DNA of 43,135 nt from an uncultured Collinsella sp. (GCA_902489665.1 CABUAT010000017.1:1-43135); one strand, 5' to 3'. Counted from the first letter of the stretch, positions 1 through 8,707 are shown. Translations and numbers: made by a program. The notes: a model not told the origin generated them from the letters alone.

Positions 1-2
1 TT

Positions 3-71
3 CTCATAGGGGGAGCCATCGGAACCGGATTGGCTTTCAACTGTATTCGCGACAAGCGTTGTAAAATCTAG
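3..71 (+). CDS. Possible 3' end of an unidentified gene (partial)
   Basis: The third forward frame is open from the window edge to a TAG at 69-71. It encodes about 22 residues: a glycine-rich hydrophobic stretch (LIGGAIGTGLAF) followed by a basic tail with two cysteines. This could be the last membrane segment of a protein lying mostly outside the window. It is too short to identify and may be chance. Nothing else is recognisable between 72 and 182 apart from the ribosome binding site of the next gene (aaagggga, about 9 bases before its ATG). Confidence 0.25.
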   Translation, partial: LIGGAIGTGLAFNCIRDKRCKI

Positions 72-182
72 TGAGACGAGCATCCCGGTTGCTCCAGCGC
101 TTCGATGCTCTGGTCTTTAGCGCCTTTCGTTCAGTGGGGGACTGACCGCAAGCGGCGTAAACAAGAAAGGGGACAAGCGTAA

Positions 183-2306
183 ATGAAAGCAACCGAGGCG
201 AATCTGCTCGACCTTATGGGCGTGGCGAAGATGCAGTTCGTCATTCCCGTGTACCAGCGAGTTTACTCGTGGAGTGTGAAAGAGTGCGAGGTGCTTTGGG
301 ATGACGTCATGCGCGCTGGCCGTGATGGCGCATCGCACTTCGTGGGGTCGATGCTCTATATCCCCGAGTCCGAGAGCTCTGCCACGAGTATCTCGCGAGT
401 GCTTCTGATTGACGGACAGCAGCGTCTGACGACGTTTTCGTTGATGATTGCTGCCTTGGCTGACTATCTGGAGAGTAATCCCGACAAGGCTGGCTTCCTT
501 GGCGATCTCAAGATTTCGGCGCTGCGGAAGAACTACCTCTTTAACGATGACGACTACAACGGTCTAGCGCGCTACAAATTGGTGCTCTCGCAGGACGATA
601 AAGAGACGCTGTTCTCCATCGTATCTAGATCTCCCGTGCCGGATGAAAAATCGGATCGTATCGTCGAGAACCACTCGTTCTTCCGTGAAAAGATGCACGG
701 GAAATCATTCGACCCTGCAAGGCTTTGGGCGGGGCTAAACCGCGTGCAGGTCATCGACACTAAGCTCACCGCTGGCGTCGATAATGCCCAGCTCATATTT
801 GAGTCCATGAACTCCAAGGGTAAGCCGCTCACGCCTATCGACCTCATTCGTAACTACGTTCTTATGTCGCTTCCCAACGACGAGCAGACCAAGCTCTACG
901 AGGGTTACTGGCATCCGCTCGAGCGCTTGTTCGGAAAAGGCGGCGAAGAAGAGTTCAATGCATTTATCTGGTACTGGCTGTGGCTTAAAGTTCCCAATAG
1001 GATGCCGAAGGAGAACGAGGCCTACTACGAGTTTAAGCGCTATTTCGCCGACGACTACGATGGTGACACCGAGGGTCTGCTTAAGGAGCTGCGCGGGTAT
1101 GCACATAGATACGCCAGTCTGTTCCTTGGTAAGGAGAAGGACGACGGACTGCGCCGAGTGTTCGGCAGAATCGTAAGCCTCGACGTGAAGCAGATAAGGC
1201 CCCTCTTAATGTTGCTTTATTCGGTTTGCGAGGGGAATGGACTAGACCGCAATGCGTTTTTACGTATCTGCGAGACTATCGAGTCGTTTCTGTTCAGGCG
1301 AGCGGTTTGCGGCAGGCTTACCACGGGCCTAAATAATTTCTTTGCCGGCATGTATCGCAATCTCGAGCAGCAGGACGATATCGAGGAGTACGTTACGGCG
1401 ATGCTCCTTATCCACAGCAGCGGTATGACCGCATACTTTCCGACAGACGAGCATTTTGTCGAGGAGTTTAAGACGCGTGACTGCTACAACCGCTTCTCTA
1501 AAAAGCGCTATTACCTGGAGCGCATGGAGAACTGGCACCACCCGAAGGAGCCCATCTCGGCTGACGATTACCAGATTGAGCACGTCATGCCCCAGACGAT
1601 CGATGATGTGCACGGCTGGAAGGAATCGCTTGGCGAGAACTGGGAAGACACCCACGACAGGCTGTGCAACAACTTGGGAAATCTAACGCTGACGGGCTAC
1701 AACCAGGAGTACTCAAACCGGTCGTTCTCGGACAAGCTCAATCTTCCTGGCGTGGGGCTTAAGTGCAGTCCGCTTCACCTGAACAAGTCGATCGCCTCGC
1801 ATGAAAAATGGGGTGAGGAAGAGATTGGGCAGCGCGCGGACGAGCTGGCGAAAGAAGCGTGCGAGATATGGAAGTATCCCGACCTTCCGGCAGACGTCGT
1901 CGACAAGTACCGTCCTTCTCGCGGGGAGTCTGACGAGGCGCCTATTTGGACTCTGCAGGAGAATCACCCCACTTTTGCCGAAGGCGGACTCAACCAGAAG
2001 CTTTTCGATGAGGTGCGCGAGTCCGTTCTGAGTGGTAACCCTTCGTGGGAGTCCTACATAGCTAAGTACTATGTAGGCTTCAGGTCGGGCAAGCGAAAAC
2101 TGCATGCCGTGCTAGAAGGCAGGACCAGCAACGGTGGTTGGATTGCCGTTGGCTTGGCAAAGAGCGTGGATGATCTAACGGATCCAGAGGACATGTGCCA
2201 GGACAAGCGTACGCAGGGTGGATTTGGTCCGGGCTTACCCACTTACGTTGCGCTTCGGAATGCCGATGACATTCCTGCGGTGCTCGATCTCATAAAGCAG
2301 TGCTAG
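183..2306 (+). CDS. DUF262/DUF1524 (GmrSD-like) protein
   Basis: A 707-residue protein with the two hallmark domains of the GmrSD type IV restriction family. The N-terminal DUF262 (ParB/sulfiredoxin-like) domain shows IPVYQRVYSW at 21-30 and DGQQR at 77-81, the motif tied to nucleotide hydrolysis. The DUF1524 His-Me/HNH-type nuclease motif is IEHVMPQT at 465-472, followed by LGNLTLTGYN at about 498-507. Roughly the last 100 residues form a further domain resembling the DUF5655-like tails seen on such proteins. Known members cut DNA carrying modified (for example glucosylated) bases, so a phage-defence role is inferred. The gene stands alone with no methylase or partner nearby. An aaaggggac site precedes the ATG by about 9 bases. 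The family is sure; the substrate is not visible. Confidence 0.87.
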   Translation: MKATEANLLDLMGVAKMQFVIPVYQRVYSWSVKECEVLWDDVMRAGRDGASHFVGSMLYIPESESSATSISRVLLIDGQQRLTTFSLMIAALADYLESNPDKAGFLGDLKISALRKNYLFNDDDYNGLARYKLVLSQDDKETLFSIVSRSPVPDEKSDRIVENHSFFREKMHGKSFDPARLWAGLNRVQVIDTKLTAGVDNAQLIFESMNSKGKPLTPIDLIRNYVLMSLPNDEQTKLYEGYWHPLERLFGKGGEEEFNAFIWYWLWLKVPNRMPKENEAYYEFKRYFADDYDGDTEGLLKELRGYAHRYASLFLGKEKDDGLRRVFGRIVSLDVKQIRPLLMLLYSVCEGNGLDRNAFLRICETIESFLFRRAVCGRLTTGLNNFFAGMYRNLEQQDDIEEYVTAMLLIHSSGMTAYFPTDEHFVEEFKTRDCYNRFSKKRYYLERMENWHHPKEPISADDYQIEHVMPQTIDDVHGWKESLGENWEDTHDRLCNNLGNLTLTGYNQEYSNRSFSDKLNLPGVGLKCSPLHLNKSIASHEKWGEEEIGQRADELAKEACEIWKYPDLPADVVDKYRPSRGESDEAPIWTLQENHPTFAEGGLNQKLFDEVRESVLSGNPSWESYIAKYYVGFRSGKRKLHAVLEGRTSNGGWIAVGLAKSVDDLTDPEDMCQDKRTQGGFGPGLPTYVALRNADDIPAVLDLIKQC

Positions 2307-2312
2307 GTTGAA

Positions 2313-2335
2313 GGCCGGGAATCTAGTTCCCGGCC
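2313..2335 (+). terminator. Hairpin after the DUF262 gene
   Basis: Perfect 9-bp stem (ggccgggaa / ttcccggcc) with a 5-base loop, 6 bases after the stop codon. No T-run follows, so it is at best a weak intrinsic terminator or a 3'-end stabilising hairpin. The rest of 2307-2436 shows nothing recognisable. Confidence 0.45.
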
Positions 2336-2436
2336 CTTGCCAGCTCAAAATCGTCGATGGCCCATTCGCCCGTCTACGCCCCCACAATCCCGCGAGTCGC
2401 TTGATTTGGTTTACGGCCCTCAGTTTTCGGCATCTG

Positions 2437-3423
2437 TTACTCGTCGTCCTCGTCGTTGGGGTCGCCCTTGAGGGTGTTGATGTCCAGGTACTGGTTATCG
2501 TCCTCTTTTTGCTGGGTCTCCGACTCCGCTTGGGTGGGGCCGCGGAACAGCTGGAATCCCTCAAACGCAATGACACCGAGCAGGGCAATGACAATGGCGA
2601 TAAAGGCAACCTTGACTGCCTGCGGAAATTCCGAGAAACGCAGCGCCTTTTCCTTGGCGTAATAATCGGCGAAGCGCTCTTCGCCCGTGCTTTTGGTATA
2701 CGCCGGCGCGGACGCGGCCTCCGGGTCATATTCCGGTGCAGGCGTGGCAGCGTACGGATCGTTGAGATAATCGCTCGATGCGGTGCCATAATCCTCGGTC
2801 TCGATGCGACCGTTGCCAGCATAGCCATCGGAATAATCGGAATATGCTGCACCGCCCTCATAGTCCACGGCGCTCGTGTTGGCGGCAAAAAGCGGGTTAA
2901 CTGGAACGTCGAGCGCCGGCATGCCGGTAGAGGTCTCATCCAGATCGGTTGCAGCCCAGGAATCGTAGGCAACCTGATGGGCAACGGGCTCGTCGAGCCT
3001 TGCGATCGGAGGCTTGCGTGCCGCAGGAACAGGCAACTGCTGGGCGCTGTACATAACGGTGCTGTCGGCCGATTTGCCCTGCGTCGCTGCAGCGAGAAAT
3101 GCCGCCGTCTCGGACGGGTCGCCTGCGGGGCGGGGAGCGGGCGTGGGCGCCGAAATGGGTGCGGGCGTAGGCGCGGGCGTCGAAACAGGCGACTGCGCAG
3201 GAGTCGGCGCAGGTGCGGACTTAGGCGCAAGTGCGGGATTGGGGCTTGACGGGCGAGCCCCGCCGCCCATGAGTTCGTCGGCGGTCCACGGGCGATCATC
3301 CATCACGTCGTCAAGGCTCAGTGAAAACAGGTCGTCTTCACCCTCATCGAACATGCGGTGCACATGTCCACCAATTGCCGGAATCAATCCGCGACCGGTG
3401 CATGATGCCTTGCTCAACGCCAT
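2437..3423 (-). CDS. Proline-rich, membrane-anchored protein of unknown function
   Basis: A 328-residue protein I do not recognise. The start at 3423 (MALSKAS...) is chosen over an upstream in-frame ATG at 3519 because gaaaggatgg lies at good distance before it. Order of parts: a short N-terminal region with an acidic patch (DEGEDDLFSLSLDDVMDD), a low-complexity Pro/Ala/Thr linker at about 55-95, a long Ala/Asp/Tyr/Ser-rich disordered region, a basic-acidic stretch (EERFADYYAKEKALRFSEF), one hydrophobic segment (VKVAFIAIVIALLGVIAFEG) near residue 270, and an Asp/Glu-rich tail. With no signal peptide, the likely topology is a long cytoplasmic disordered N-terminus and a short acidic outer tail. 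It could be a division- or envelope-associated scaffold, but that is a guess. The gene is monocistronic. Confidence 0.7.
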   Translation of the reverse strand: MALSKASCTGRGLIPAIGGHVHRMFDEGEDDLFSLSLDDVMDDRPWTADELMGGGARPSSPNPALAPKSAPAPTPAQSPVSTPAPTPAPISAPTPAPRPAGDPSETAAFLAAATQGKSADSTVMYSAQQLPVPAARKPPIARLDEPVAHQVAYDSWAATDLDETSTGMPALDVPVNPLFAANTSAVDYEGGAAYSDYSDGYAGNGRIETEDYGTASSDYLNDPYAATPAPEYDPEAASAPAYTKSTGEERFADYYAKEKALRFSEFPQAVKVAFIAIVIALLGVIAFEGFQLFRGPTQAESETQQKEDDNQYLDINTLKGDPNDEDDE

Positions 3424-3546
3424 TCTGTTCCATCCTTTCGAAATACTAATGGCATCGATTATATGGAACTTCCCAAGCTGCTCGGTCTTGGATTCGTGCT
3501 TTCCAGAACTCGCGCTCAAAAGGGGAGGGGCAATCCAGGCGAGTGC

Positions 3547-4200
3547 CTACTTGTCGCCGGCCGCCGCCTTGGCCTCATTGAGGTAGCTATAGAAGCTGTA
3601 CTTGGAGATGCCAAAGAACTCGCAGGCGCGCTCGCTCGACTTGGAAATGAGGAAGGCGCCGCGACGGTCGAGGTAGCCAATGGCACGAATGCGCTCGTCT
3701 TTGGTCATGAGTGCCGCGGGCTTGCCCACAAACTGCTCGCACTCGTGCAGCAGGTCCTCGAGCAGGTCGCCGATGTTCTTGGTAATGGGCTCGGGCTCGG
3801 TATAGCCCGTGCCGCCGGTGCCGGTAAAGGCGTCGAGCGAACGCTCAAAAGCCTTCATGAGCGTAATGTCAAAGTTGATGCCCAGAATGCCGACGGGCTT
3901 GCCCTCGTCGTTGCGGATAAAGATCGTCGACGATTTGAGCAGCTTACCGTCGGTGGTTTTAGTGAGGTACGGCTCGCGGTCGTGTACATCGGTGGCGCCC
4001 TCGTGCATGGACTCAAACACAATATGGCTGGGACCGTCACCCAGTTTGCGCCCGCTGACGTGGCCGTTTTCGATCACCACGATGGAGTGGTCCACGTCCT
4101 CGGTTTCCAGGTCGTGGACGACGACTTCGCAGTTGGGGCCAAATTGGAGCGCCAGGCCGTGTGCAAGGCGCTTATAAAACTCAATCTGTGACGGGGTCAT
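3547..4200 (-). CDS. YheO-like PAS/HTH transcriptional regulator
   Basis: A 217-residue regulator of the YheO/DauR type. The N-terminal YheO-like PAS domain (about 1-115) begins TPSQIEFYKRLAHGLALQFG and continues NCEVVVHDLE, which is typical. The C-terminal HTH_22-type domain (about 160-217) shows RRGAFLISKSSERACEFFGI. The start at 4200 is preferred over an in-frame ATG at 4275 because aggaagg lies 6 bases upstream and the family starts at the PAS domain. It is divergent from dpaL across a 277-bp region containing a long inverted repeat. Inference: it controls the dpaL-ygeY-ygeW genes in response to a pathway metabolite. Family members sense small amino-acid-like ligands, but the ligand here cannot be read from sequence. 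Confidence 0.85.
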   Translation of the reverse strand: MTPSQIEFYKRLAHGLALQFGPNCEVVVHDLETEDVDHSIVVIENGHVSGRKLGDGPSHIVFESMHEGATDVHDREPYLTKTTDGKLLKSSTIFIRNDEGKPVGILGINFDITLMKAFERSLDAFTGTGGTGYTEPEPITKNIGDLLEDLLHECEQFVGKPAALMTKDERIRAIGYLDRRGAFLISKSSERACEFFGISKYSFYSYLNEAKAAAGDK

Positions 4201-4339
4201 GGGTGCCTTCCTAAAAATTAGTTTGGGCTCACTGTGCCATAAACCACACTTGACCGCAAACAAATCCATCAACAAGGCAATTCATGACCGTTCGGGGACG
4301 AAAAAGTACCGATTACGGCAACAAACAATTCGTTAGGTA

Positions 4340-4390
4340 TGCCAATCAAAAAGTGTGATAGAACATTACTAACAAACTTTTTGTTTGGCA
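4340..4390. promoter_or_regulatory. 15-bp inverted repeat in the regulator/dpaL intergenic region
   Basis: tgccaatcaaaaagt at 4340-4354 and actttttgtttggca at 4376-4390 are reverse complements except for one base, separated by 21 AT-rich bases. It lies 88 bases before dpaL and 140 bases from the divergent regulator start. It is a good candidate operator for the YheO-like regulator, or an mRNA hairpin in the dpaL leader. No convincing -35/-10 pair could be assigned around it. Confidence 0.5.
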
Positions 4391-4477
4391 TCCGCATAAA
4401 AGTTCAGCCGTGTGAATGGGATCGGGCTGAAACGCGTATGCGGGGGCCGGCAAGAGAGGACTTAAGGAGTTCACCGT

Positions 4478-5692
4478 ATGGCCGATAAGATCCAGTGGGC
4501 GGGCAACACGATGCCCAAGAGCGATGACAAGCACTTGGGAATCATGAGTCTCGACCACGTGAAGAAGGCCCGTGCCTTCCACCAGTCGTTCCCTCAATAT
4601 ACCGTCACCCCGCTTGCCCGCCTGGACGGTCAGGCTGCGCGCCTGGGCCTGTCCAACCTGTGCGTTAAGGACGAGAGCTATCGCTTTGGCCTCAACGCCT
4701 TTAAGGTTCTGGGCGGCTCGTTTGCCATGGCCAACTACATTGCCGACGAGACCGGCAAGGACGTTGCCGACTGCACCTTCGATTACCTGACCTCCGATCA
4801 GCTGGCCGAGGACTTTGGCCAGGCTACCTTCTTTACCGCCACCGACGGCAACCATGGCCGCGGCGTGGCATGGGCTGCCAACAAGCTGGGCCAGAAGGCT
4901 GTCGTGCACATGCCCAAGGGTTCCACCAAGCCCCGCTTCGATAACATTGCCGCCGAGGGCGCCACGGTGACCATTGAAGAGGTCAACTACGACGAGTGCG
5001 TGCGCATGGCCGCCGCCGAGGCCGACGCCTGCGAGCGCGGCGTCATCGTTCAGGACACCGCCTGGGAGGGCTACGAGAAGATCCCGTCCTGGATCATGGA
5101 GGGTTACGGCACCATGGCTTCCGAGGCTGCCGAGCAGCTGCGCGAGATGGCCATCAACCGCCCGACGCACGTGTTTGTCCAGGCTGGCGTGGGTTCGCTC
5201 GCCGGCGCCGTGGTGGGCTACTTCACCAACCTGTATCCCGATAACCCGCCCACCTTCGTCGTGGTTGAGTGCGCGCCTGCCGCCTGCCTGTACAAGGGCG
5301 CTGCCGCCGGCGACGGCGATCCGCGCATCGTGGACGGCGACATGCCCTCCATCATGGCCGGCCTGTGCTGCGGCGAACCCAACATCCTGGGCTGGGATAT
5401 CCTGCGCAACCACACCACCGCCTTCGTGTCCTGCCCCGACTGGGTCACCGCTCGCGGCATGCGCACCCTGGGCGCTCCCGAGAAGGGCGACCCGCGCGTC
5501 ATCTCCGGCGAGTCCGGCGCTGTGACCACCGGCCTGGTCGAGACTCTCATGCTCGATCCCGAGTACGCCGAGCTCAAGGAACTCATCGGCCTGGACAAGA
5601 CGAGCTCTGTGCTCTGCTTCTCCACCGAGGGCGATACGGATCCCGACCAGTATCGCCGCATTGTTTGGGAAGGCGAATATCCCACTTGCTAA
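4478..5692 (+). CDS. dpaL: 2,3-Diaminopropionate ammonia-lyase
   Basis: A 404-residue fold-type II PLP enzyme (YgeX/DpaL family, about 400 residues) that cleaves 2,3-diaminopropionate to pyruvate and two ammonia. Visible features: the PLP lysine K76 in GLNAFKVLGGSF, the ATDGNHGRGVAWAA substrate/PLP loop, the glycine-rich phosphate-binding stretch VQAGVGSLAGAVVGYF, and SGESGAVTTG near the C-terminus. The start is fixed by aaggag 8 bases upstream. It is first in a forward run with ygeY and ygeW, the arrangement of the E. coli ygeW-ygeX-ygeY region. In the anaerobic uric-acid route, as I recall it, DpaL is the last step and yields central metabolites. It may also act on D-/L-serine weakly. Confidence 0.95.
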   Translation: MADKIQWAGNTMPKSDDKHLGIMSLDHVKKARAFHQSFPQYTVTPLARLDGQAARLGLSNLCVKDESYRFGLNAFKVLGGSFAMANYIADETGKDVADCTFDYLTSDQLAEDFGQATFFTATDGNHGRGVAWAANKLGQKAVVHMPKGSTKPRFDNIAAEGATVTIEEVNYDECVRMAAAEADACERGVIVQDTAWEGYEKIPSWIMEGYGTMASEAAEQLREMAINRPTHVFVQAGVGSLAGAVVGYFTNLYPDNPPTFVVVECAPAACLYKGAAAGDGDPRIVDGDMPSIMAGLCCGEPNILGWDILRNHTTAFVSCPDWVTARGMRTLGAPEKGDPRVISGESGAVTTGLVETLMLDPEYAELKELIGLDKTSSVLCFSTEGDTDPDQYRRIVWEGEYPTC

Positions 5693-5699
5693 TCGTTGG

Positions 5700-5726
5700 G
5701 GCGGAGTAAATAGGTATCGCTCCGCC
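5700..5726 (+). repeat. Hairpin between dpaL and ygeY
   Basis: ggcggag / ctccgcc, a 7-bp stem with a 13-base loop and no T-run. It is probably an mRNA processing or stability hairpin rather than a terminator, since ygeY follows 40 bases later with its own strong site (gaaaggt). Confidence 0.35.
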
Positions 5727-5766
5727 ACCTCACAGGTAGATTCCTTCGTTTGAAAGGTTATGAACA

Positions 5767-7152
5767 ATGGCTAAAGAACTCGATTTCGACGCAATCAAGG
5801 CTGCTGCTGAGTCCCATCGTGCTGATATGACTCGCTTTCTGCGCGCTATGATCTCCCATCCCTCTGAGTCCTGCGAGGAGGGTGAGGTTGTCGCCTGCAT
5901 TAAGGCCGAGATGGAGAGCCTTGGCTATGACGAGGTCAAGGTCGACGGCCTGGGCAACGTCATGGGCTTTATGGGCGAGGGCGACAAGATCATCGCCATC
6001 GACTCCCACATCGACACCGTCGGCATCGGCAACATCGAGAACTGGGATGCCGATCCCTACGAGGGCTACGAGACCGACGAGATCATCTACGGCCGCGGCG
6101 GCTCCGACCAGGAGGGTGGCATGGCTTCCGCTACCTACGCTGCCAAGATGATGAAGGACATGGGCCTCATCCCCGAGGGCTACAAGATCATGGTCGTCGG
6201 CACCGTCCAGGAAGAGGACTGCGACGGCATGTGCTGGCAGTACATCTACAACAAGGACGGCATTAAGCCCGAGTTCGTCATTTCCACCGAGCCCACCGAC
6301 GGCGGCATCTATCGCGGTCACCGCGGCCGCATGGAGATCCGTGTCGACGTTCACGGCACCTCCTGCCACGGCTCCGCTCCCGACCGCGGCGACAACGCCA
6401 TCTACAAGATGGCCGACATCATCGCCGACGTCCGCGCCCTCAACAACAACGGCTGCGACGAGTCGACCGACATCAAGGGTCTCGTCAAGATGCTCGACCC
6501 CAAGTACAACCCCGAGCACTTCGAGGATGCCCGCTTCCTGGGCCGCGGCACCTGCACCGTCAGCCAGATCTTCTACACCAGCCCCAGCCGTTGCGCTGTC
6601 GCTGACTCCTGCGCCATCTCCATCGACCGTCGTATGACCGCCGGTGAGACCTGGGAGTCCTGCCTGGACGAGATCCGCAACCTGCCGGCAGCCAAGAAGT
6701 ACGGCGACGACGTGAAGGTCTCCATGTACATGTACGACCGTCCGTCCTGGACCGGCGAGGTCTACGAGACCGAGGCTTACTTCCCCACGTGGATCAACAA
6801 GGAGACCGCTCCGCACGTCAAGGCCCTCGTCGACGCCCACAAGGCCATGTTCGGTGACGAGCGCATCGGCTGCGAGCCCAGCATGGACAAGCGCACCGGT
6901 CGCCCGCTGTGCGACAAGTGGACCTTCTCCACGAACTGCGTTTCCATCCAGGGCCGCTACGGCATCCCCTGCGTGGGCTTTGGCCCGGGTGCCGAGTCTC
7001 AGGCTCATGCTCCCAACGAGGTCACCTACAAGGACGACCTGGTCACCGCCGCCGCTATGTATGTGGCTGCCCTGAACCTCTACGATCCGAGCCAGGCCGA
7101 TGGCGACGCCACCGTGTTCCGCGCCGGTCTGACCAACAACAAGATCGACTAG
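5767..7152 (+). CDS. ygeY: YgeY-type M20 hydrolase (selenium-metabolism-linked)
   Basis: A 461-residue zinc-dependent M20-family amidohydrolase/peptidase. Metal ligands and catalytic residues are visible: IDSHIDTVG with H81 and D83, GRGGSDQEGG with D114, and the TVQEEDCDG glutamates E149/E150. The lid region contains HGTSCHGSAPDRGDNA. YgeY proteins form a subfamily that co-occurs with selenium-dependent molybdenum hydroxylases. In the uric-acid pathway as I recall it, YgeY hydrolyses a ureido group of 2,3-diureidopropionate. It lies 74 bases after dpaL on the same strand, consistent with one transcription unit. Some databases call relatives ArgE/DapE, but the neighbours argue for YgeY. Confidence 0.92.
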   Translation: MAKELDFDAIKAAAESHRADMTRFLRAMISHPSESCEEGEVVACIKAEMESLGYDEVKVDGLGNVMGFMGEGDKIIAIDSHIDTVGIGNIENWDADPYEGYETDEIIYGRGGSDQEGGMASATYAAKMMKDMGLIPEGYKIMVVGTVQEEDCDGMCWQYIYNKDGIKPEFVISTEPTDGGIYRGHRGRMEIRVDVHGTSCHGSAPDRGDNAIYKMADIIADVRALNNNGCDESTDIKGLVKMLDPKYNPEHFEDARFLGRGTCTVSQIFYTSPSRCAVADSCAISIDRRMTAGETWESCLDEIRNLPAAKKYGDDVKVSMYMYDRPSWTGEVYETEAYFPTWINKETAPHVKALVDAHKAMFGDERIGCEPSMDKRTGRPLCDKWTFSTNCVSIQGRYGIPCVGFGPGAESQAHAPNEVTYKDDLVTAAAMYVAALNLYDPSQADGDATVFRAGLTNNKID

Positions 7153-7174
7153 TCCCATTCCTCGATTTTGTTGA

Positions 7175-7310
7175 GCCGGGGACAGTTTATGCCCCCGGCG
7201 CCTCCTGTTGACTTGGGGCCCGCGGTCGTTATCTCCCATGCTTCCTCAACGGTGGCGGGTCCTCGTCATGGTGCTCTGCATGTTCTAGCAACACGCGCAT
7301 GCCGGAGCAC
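7175..7310 (+). other. Structured leader between ygeY and ygeW
   Basis: The 201-base gap between ygeY and the ygeW start holds two hairpins: gccgggg (7175-7181) / ccccggc (7193-7199), and gtgctctgcatg (7271-7282) / catgccggagcac (7298-7310), the latter with a small bulge. There is also a TTGACT at 7208-7213 without a good -10 at the expected distance. ygeW may therefore be read through with attenuation, or have its own weak promoter. Confidence 0.35.
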
Positions 7311-7353
7311 ATCTACTCATTGCGATCGTTTCATCTTTAGAAAGGACATTTCC

Positions 7354-8556
7354 ATGGACGCTAAGTTTACCGAGCTCGTCGAGCAGCTGAACGGCCTCGA
7401 TTTTAAGGGTATGTACGGCAGCGACTTCCTGCACACCTGGGACAAGACCACCGATGAGCTCAAGGCTCTCTACATCGTTGCCGACGCCCTGCGCGAGCTG
7501 CGCGAGAACAACGTCTCGTCCAAGATCTTCGACTCGGGTCTGGCCGTCTCCCTGTTCCGCGACAACTCCACCCGTACGCGTTTCTCCTTCTCTAAGGCCG
7601 CCAACCTGCTCGGCCTTGAGCTGCAGGACCTGGACGAGAAGAAGTCCCAGATCGCTCACGGCGAGACCGTCCGCGAGACCGCTACCATGATCTCCTTCAT
7701 GGCCGACGTCATCGGCATCCGCGACGACATGTACATCGGCAAGGGCGACGCCTACATGGCCGAGGTCTCCGAGTCCGTGCAGCAGGCTTACGAGGACGGC
7801 GTTCTGGATCACCGCCCCACGCTCATCTCCCTGCAGTCCGATTCCGACCACCCCACGCAGTCCTCTGCCGACATGCTCTACCTCATCAACGAGTTTGGCG
7901 GCCTTGAGAACCTCAAGGGCAAGAAGGTTGCCGTCACCTGGGCCTATTCGCCCTCTTACGGCAAGCCGCTGTCCTGCCCGCAGTCGCTGATCAGCCTGCT
8001 GCCCCGCTTTGGCATGGACGTCACCCTGGCTCACCCCGAGGGCTACGACCTCATGCCCGAGGTCGTCGAGCGCGCCAAGGGCTATGCCGCCGAGTCCGGC
8101 ACCACCTTTAAGCAGGTCAACACCATGGCCGAAGCCTTCGAGGGCGCCGACATCGTGATCCCCAAGAGCTGGGCTCCGTTTGCCGCCATGGAGAAGCGCA
8201 CCAACCTGTACGCCGAGGGCGACGACGCCGGCATCGCAGCGCTCGAGAAGGAGCTGCTCGCCCAGAACGCCACCCATCAGGACTGGTGCTCTACGACCGA
8301 GCTCATGGAGAAGACTGCCAACGGCCAGGACACCATCTTTATGCACCCGCTGCCCGCCGACATCTCCGGTGTCTCCTGCGAGCACGGCGAGGTTAACGCC
8401 GACGTCTTCGACATGCACCGCGTGGGCATGTACAAGGAGGCCAGCTACAAGCCGTATGCCATCGCTGCCATGATGTTCCTGCAGAAGGTTGCCGATCCCG
8501 CCGCTACCCTCAAGGCCCTCGACGAGCGCAACACCGCCCGTTGGCTCCAGGCCTAA
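7354..8556 (+). CDS. ygeW: YgeW-type (knotted) carbamoyltransferase
   Basis: A 400-residue aspartate/ornithine carbamoyltransferase-superfamily protein. The carbamoyl-phosphate site FRDNSTRTRFSFS (STRTR at 72-76) and HPLP at 331-334 are intact. LISLQSDSDHPTQSSADML matches the H-P-x-Q loop. It is longer than OTC/ATC, as expected for the YgeW 'knotted' group. The start at 7354 has aaaggac upstream and is chosen over an in-frame start 186 bases earlier whose extra residues look non-coding. In the proposed pathway it runs in the phosphorolysis direction, releasing carbamoyl phosphate and 2,3-diaminopropionate for DpaL. No carbamate kinase gene is in the window to capture the carbamoyl phosphate. 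A strong terminator follows. Confidence 0.93.
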   Translation: MDAKFTELVEQLNGLDFKGMYGSDFLHTWDKTTDELKALYIVADALRELRENNVSSKIFDSGLAVSLFRDNSTRTRFSFSKAANLLGLELQDLDEKKSQIAHGETVRETATMISFMADVIGIRDDMYIGKGDAYMAEVSESVQQAYEDGVLDHRPTLISLQSDSDHPTQSSADMLYLINEFGGLENLKGKKVAVTWAYSPSYGKPLSCPQSLISLLPRFGMDVTLAHPEGYDLMPEVVERAKGYAAESGTTFKQVNTMAEAFEGADIVIPKSWAPFAAMEKRTNLYAEGDDAGIAALEKELLAQNATHQDWCSTTELMEKTANGQDTIFMHPLPADISGVSCEHGEVNADVFDMHRVGMYKEASYKPYAIAAMMFLQKVADPAATLKALDERNTARWLQA

Positions 8557-8577
8557 AGCCGGGTTGAGGTAAGTCAT

Positions 8578-8620
8578 GTAAAGGGGACGCTCTGCCAACC
8601 GGCGGGGTGCCCCTTTTTTT
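8578..8620 (+). terminator. Intrinsic terminator after ygeW
   Basis: aagggg ... cccctt outer stem with an inner gcc/ggc and an unpaired middle, running directly into seven T at 8614-8620. It sits 22 bases after the ygeW stop and separates dpaL-ygeY-ygeW from the mocA-like/hyuA pair. Confidence 0.85.
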
Positions 8621-8707
8621 GTATCGCGGGCGTGCGGGATAAGCGCTTTCGATGTGGATGCCCGCGGCGCGAGTTATGGGTACGATGGTTTCAGGGGAGG
8701 TATCACC

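Noticed and set aside
4346..5767. 473-codon reverse frame opposite dpaL
   Set aside because: Mirror of a highly biased coding strand; translation is repetitive Gly/Val/His/Ala without motifs.
5758..7239. 493-codon reverse frame opposite ygeY
   Set aside because: Same codon-bias artefact; the forward gene has an intact metal site.
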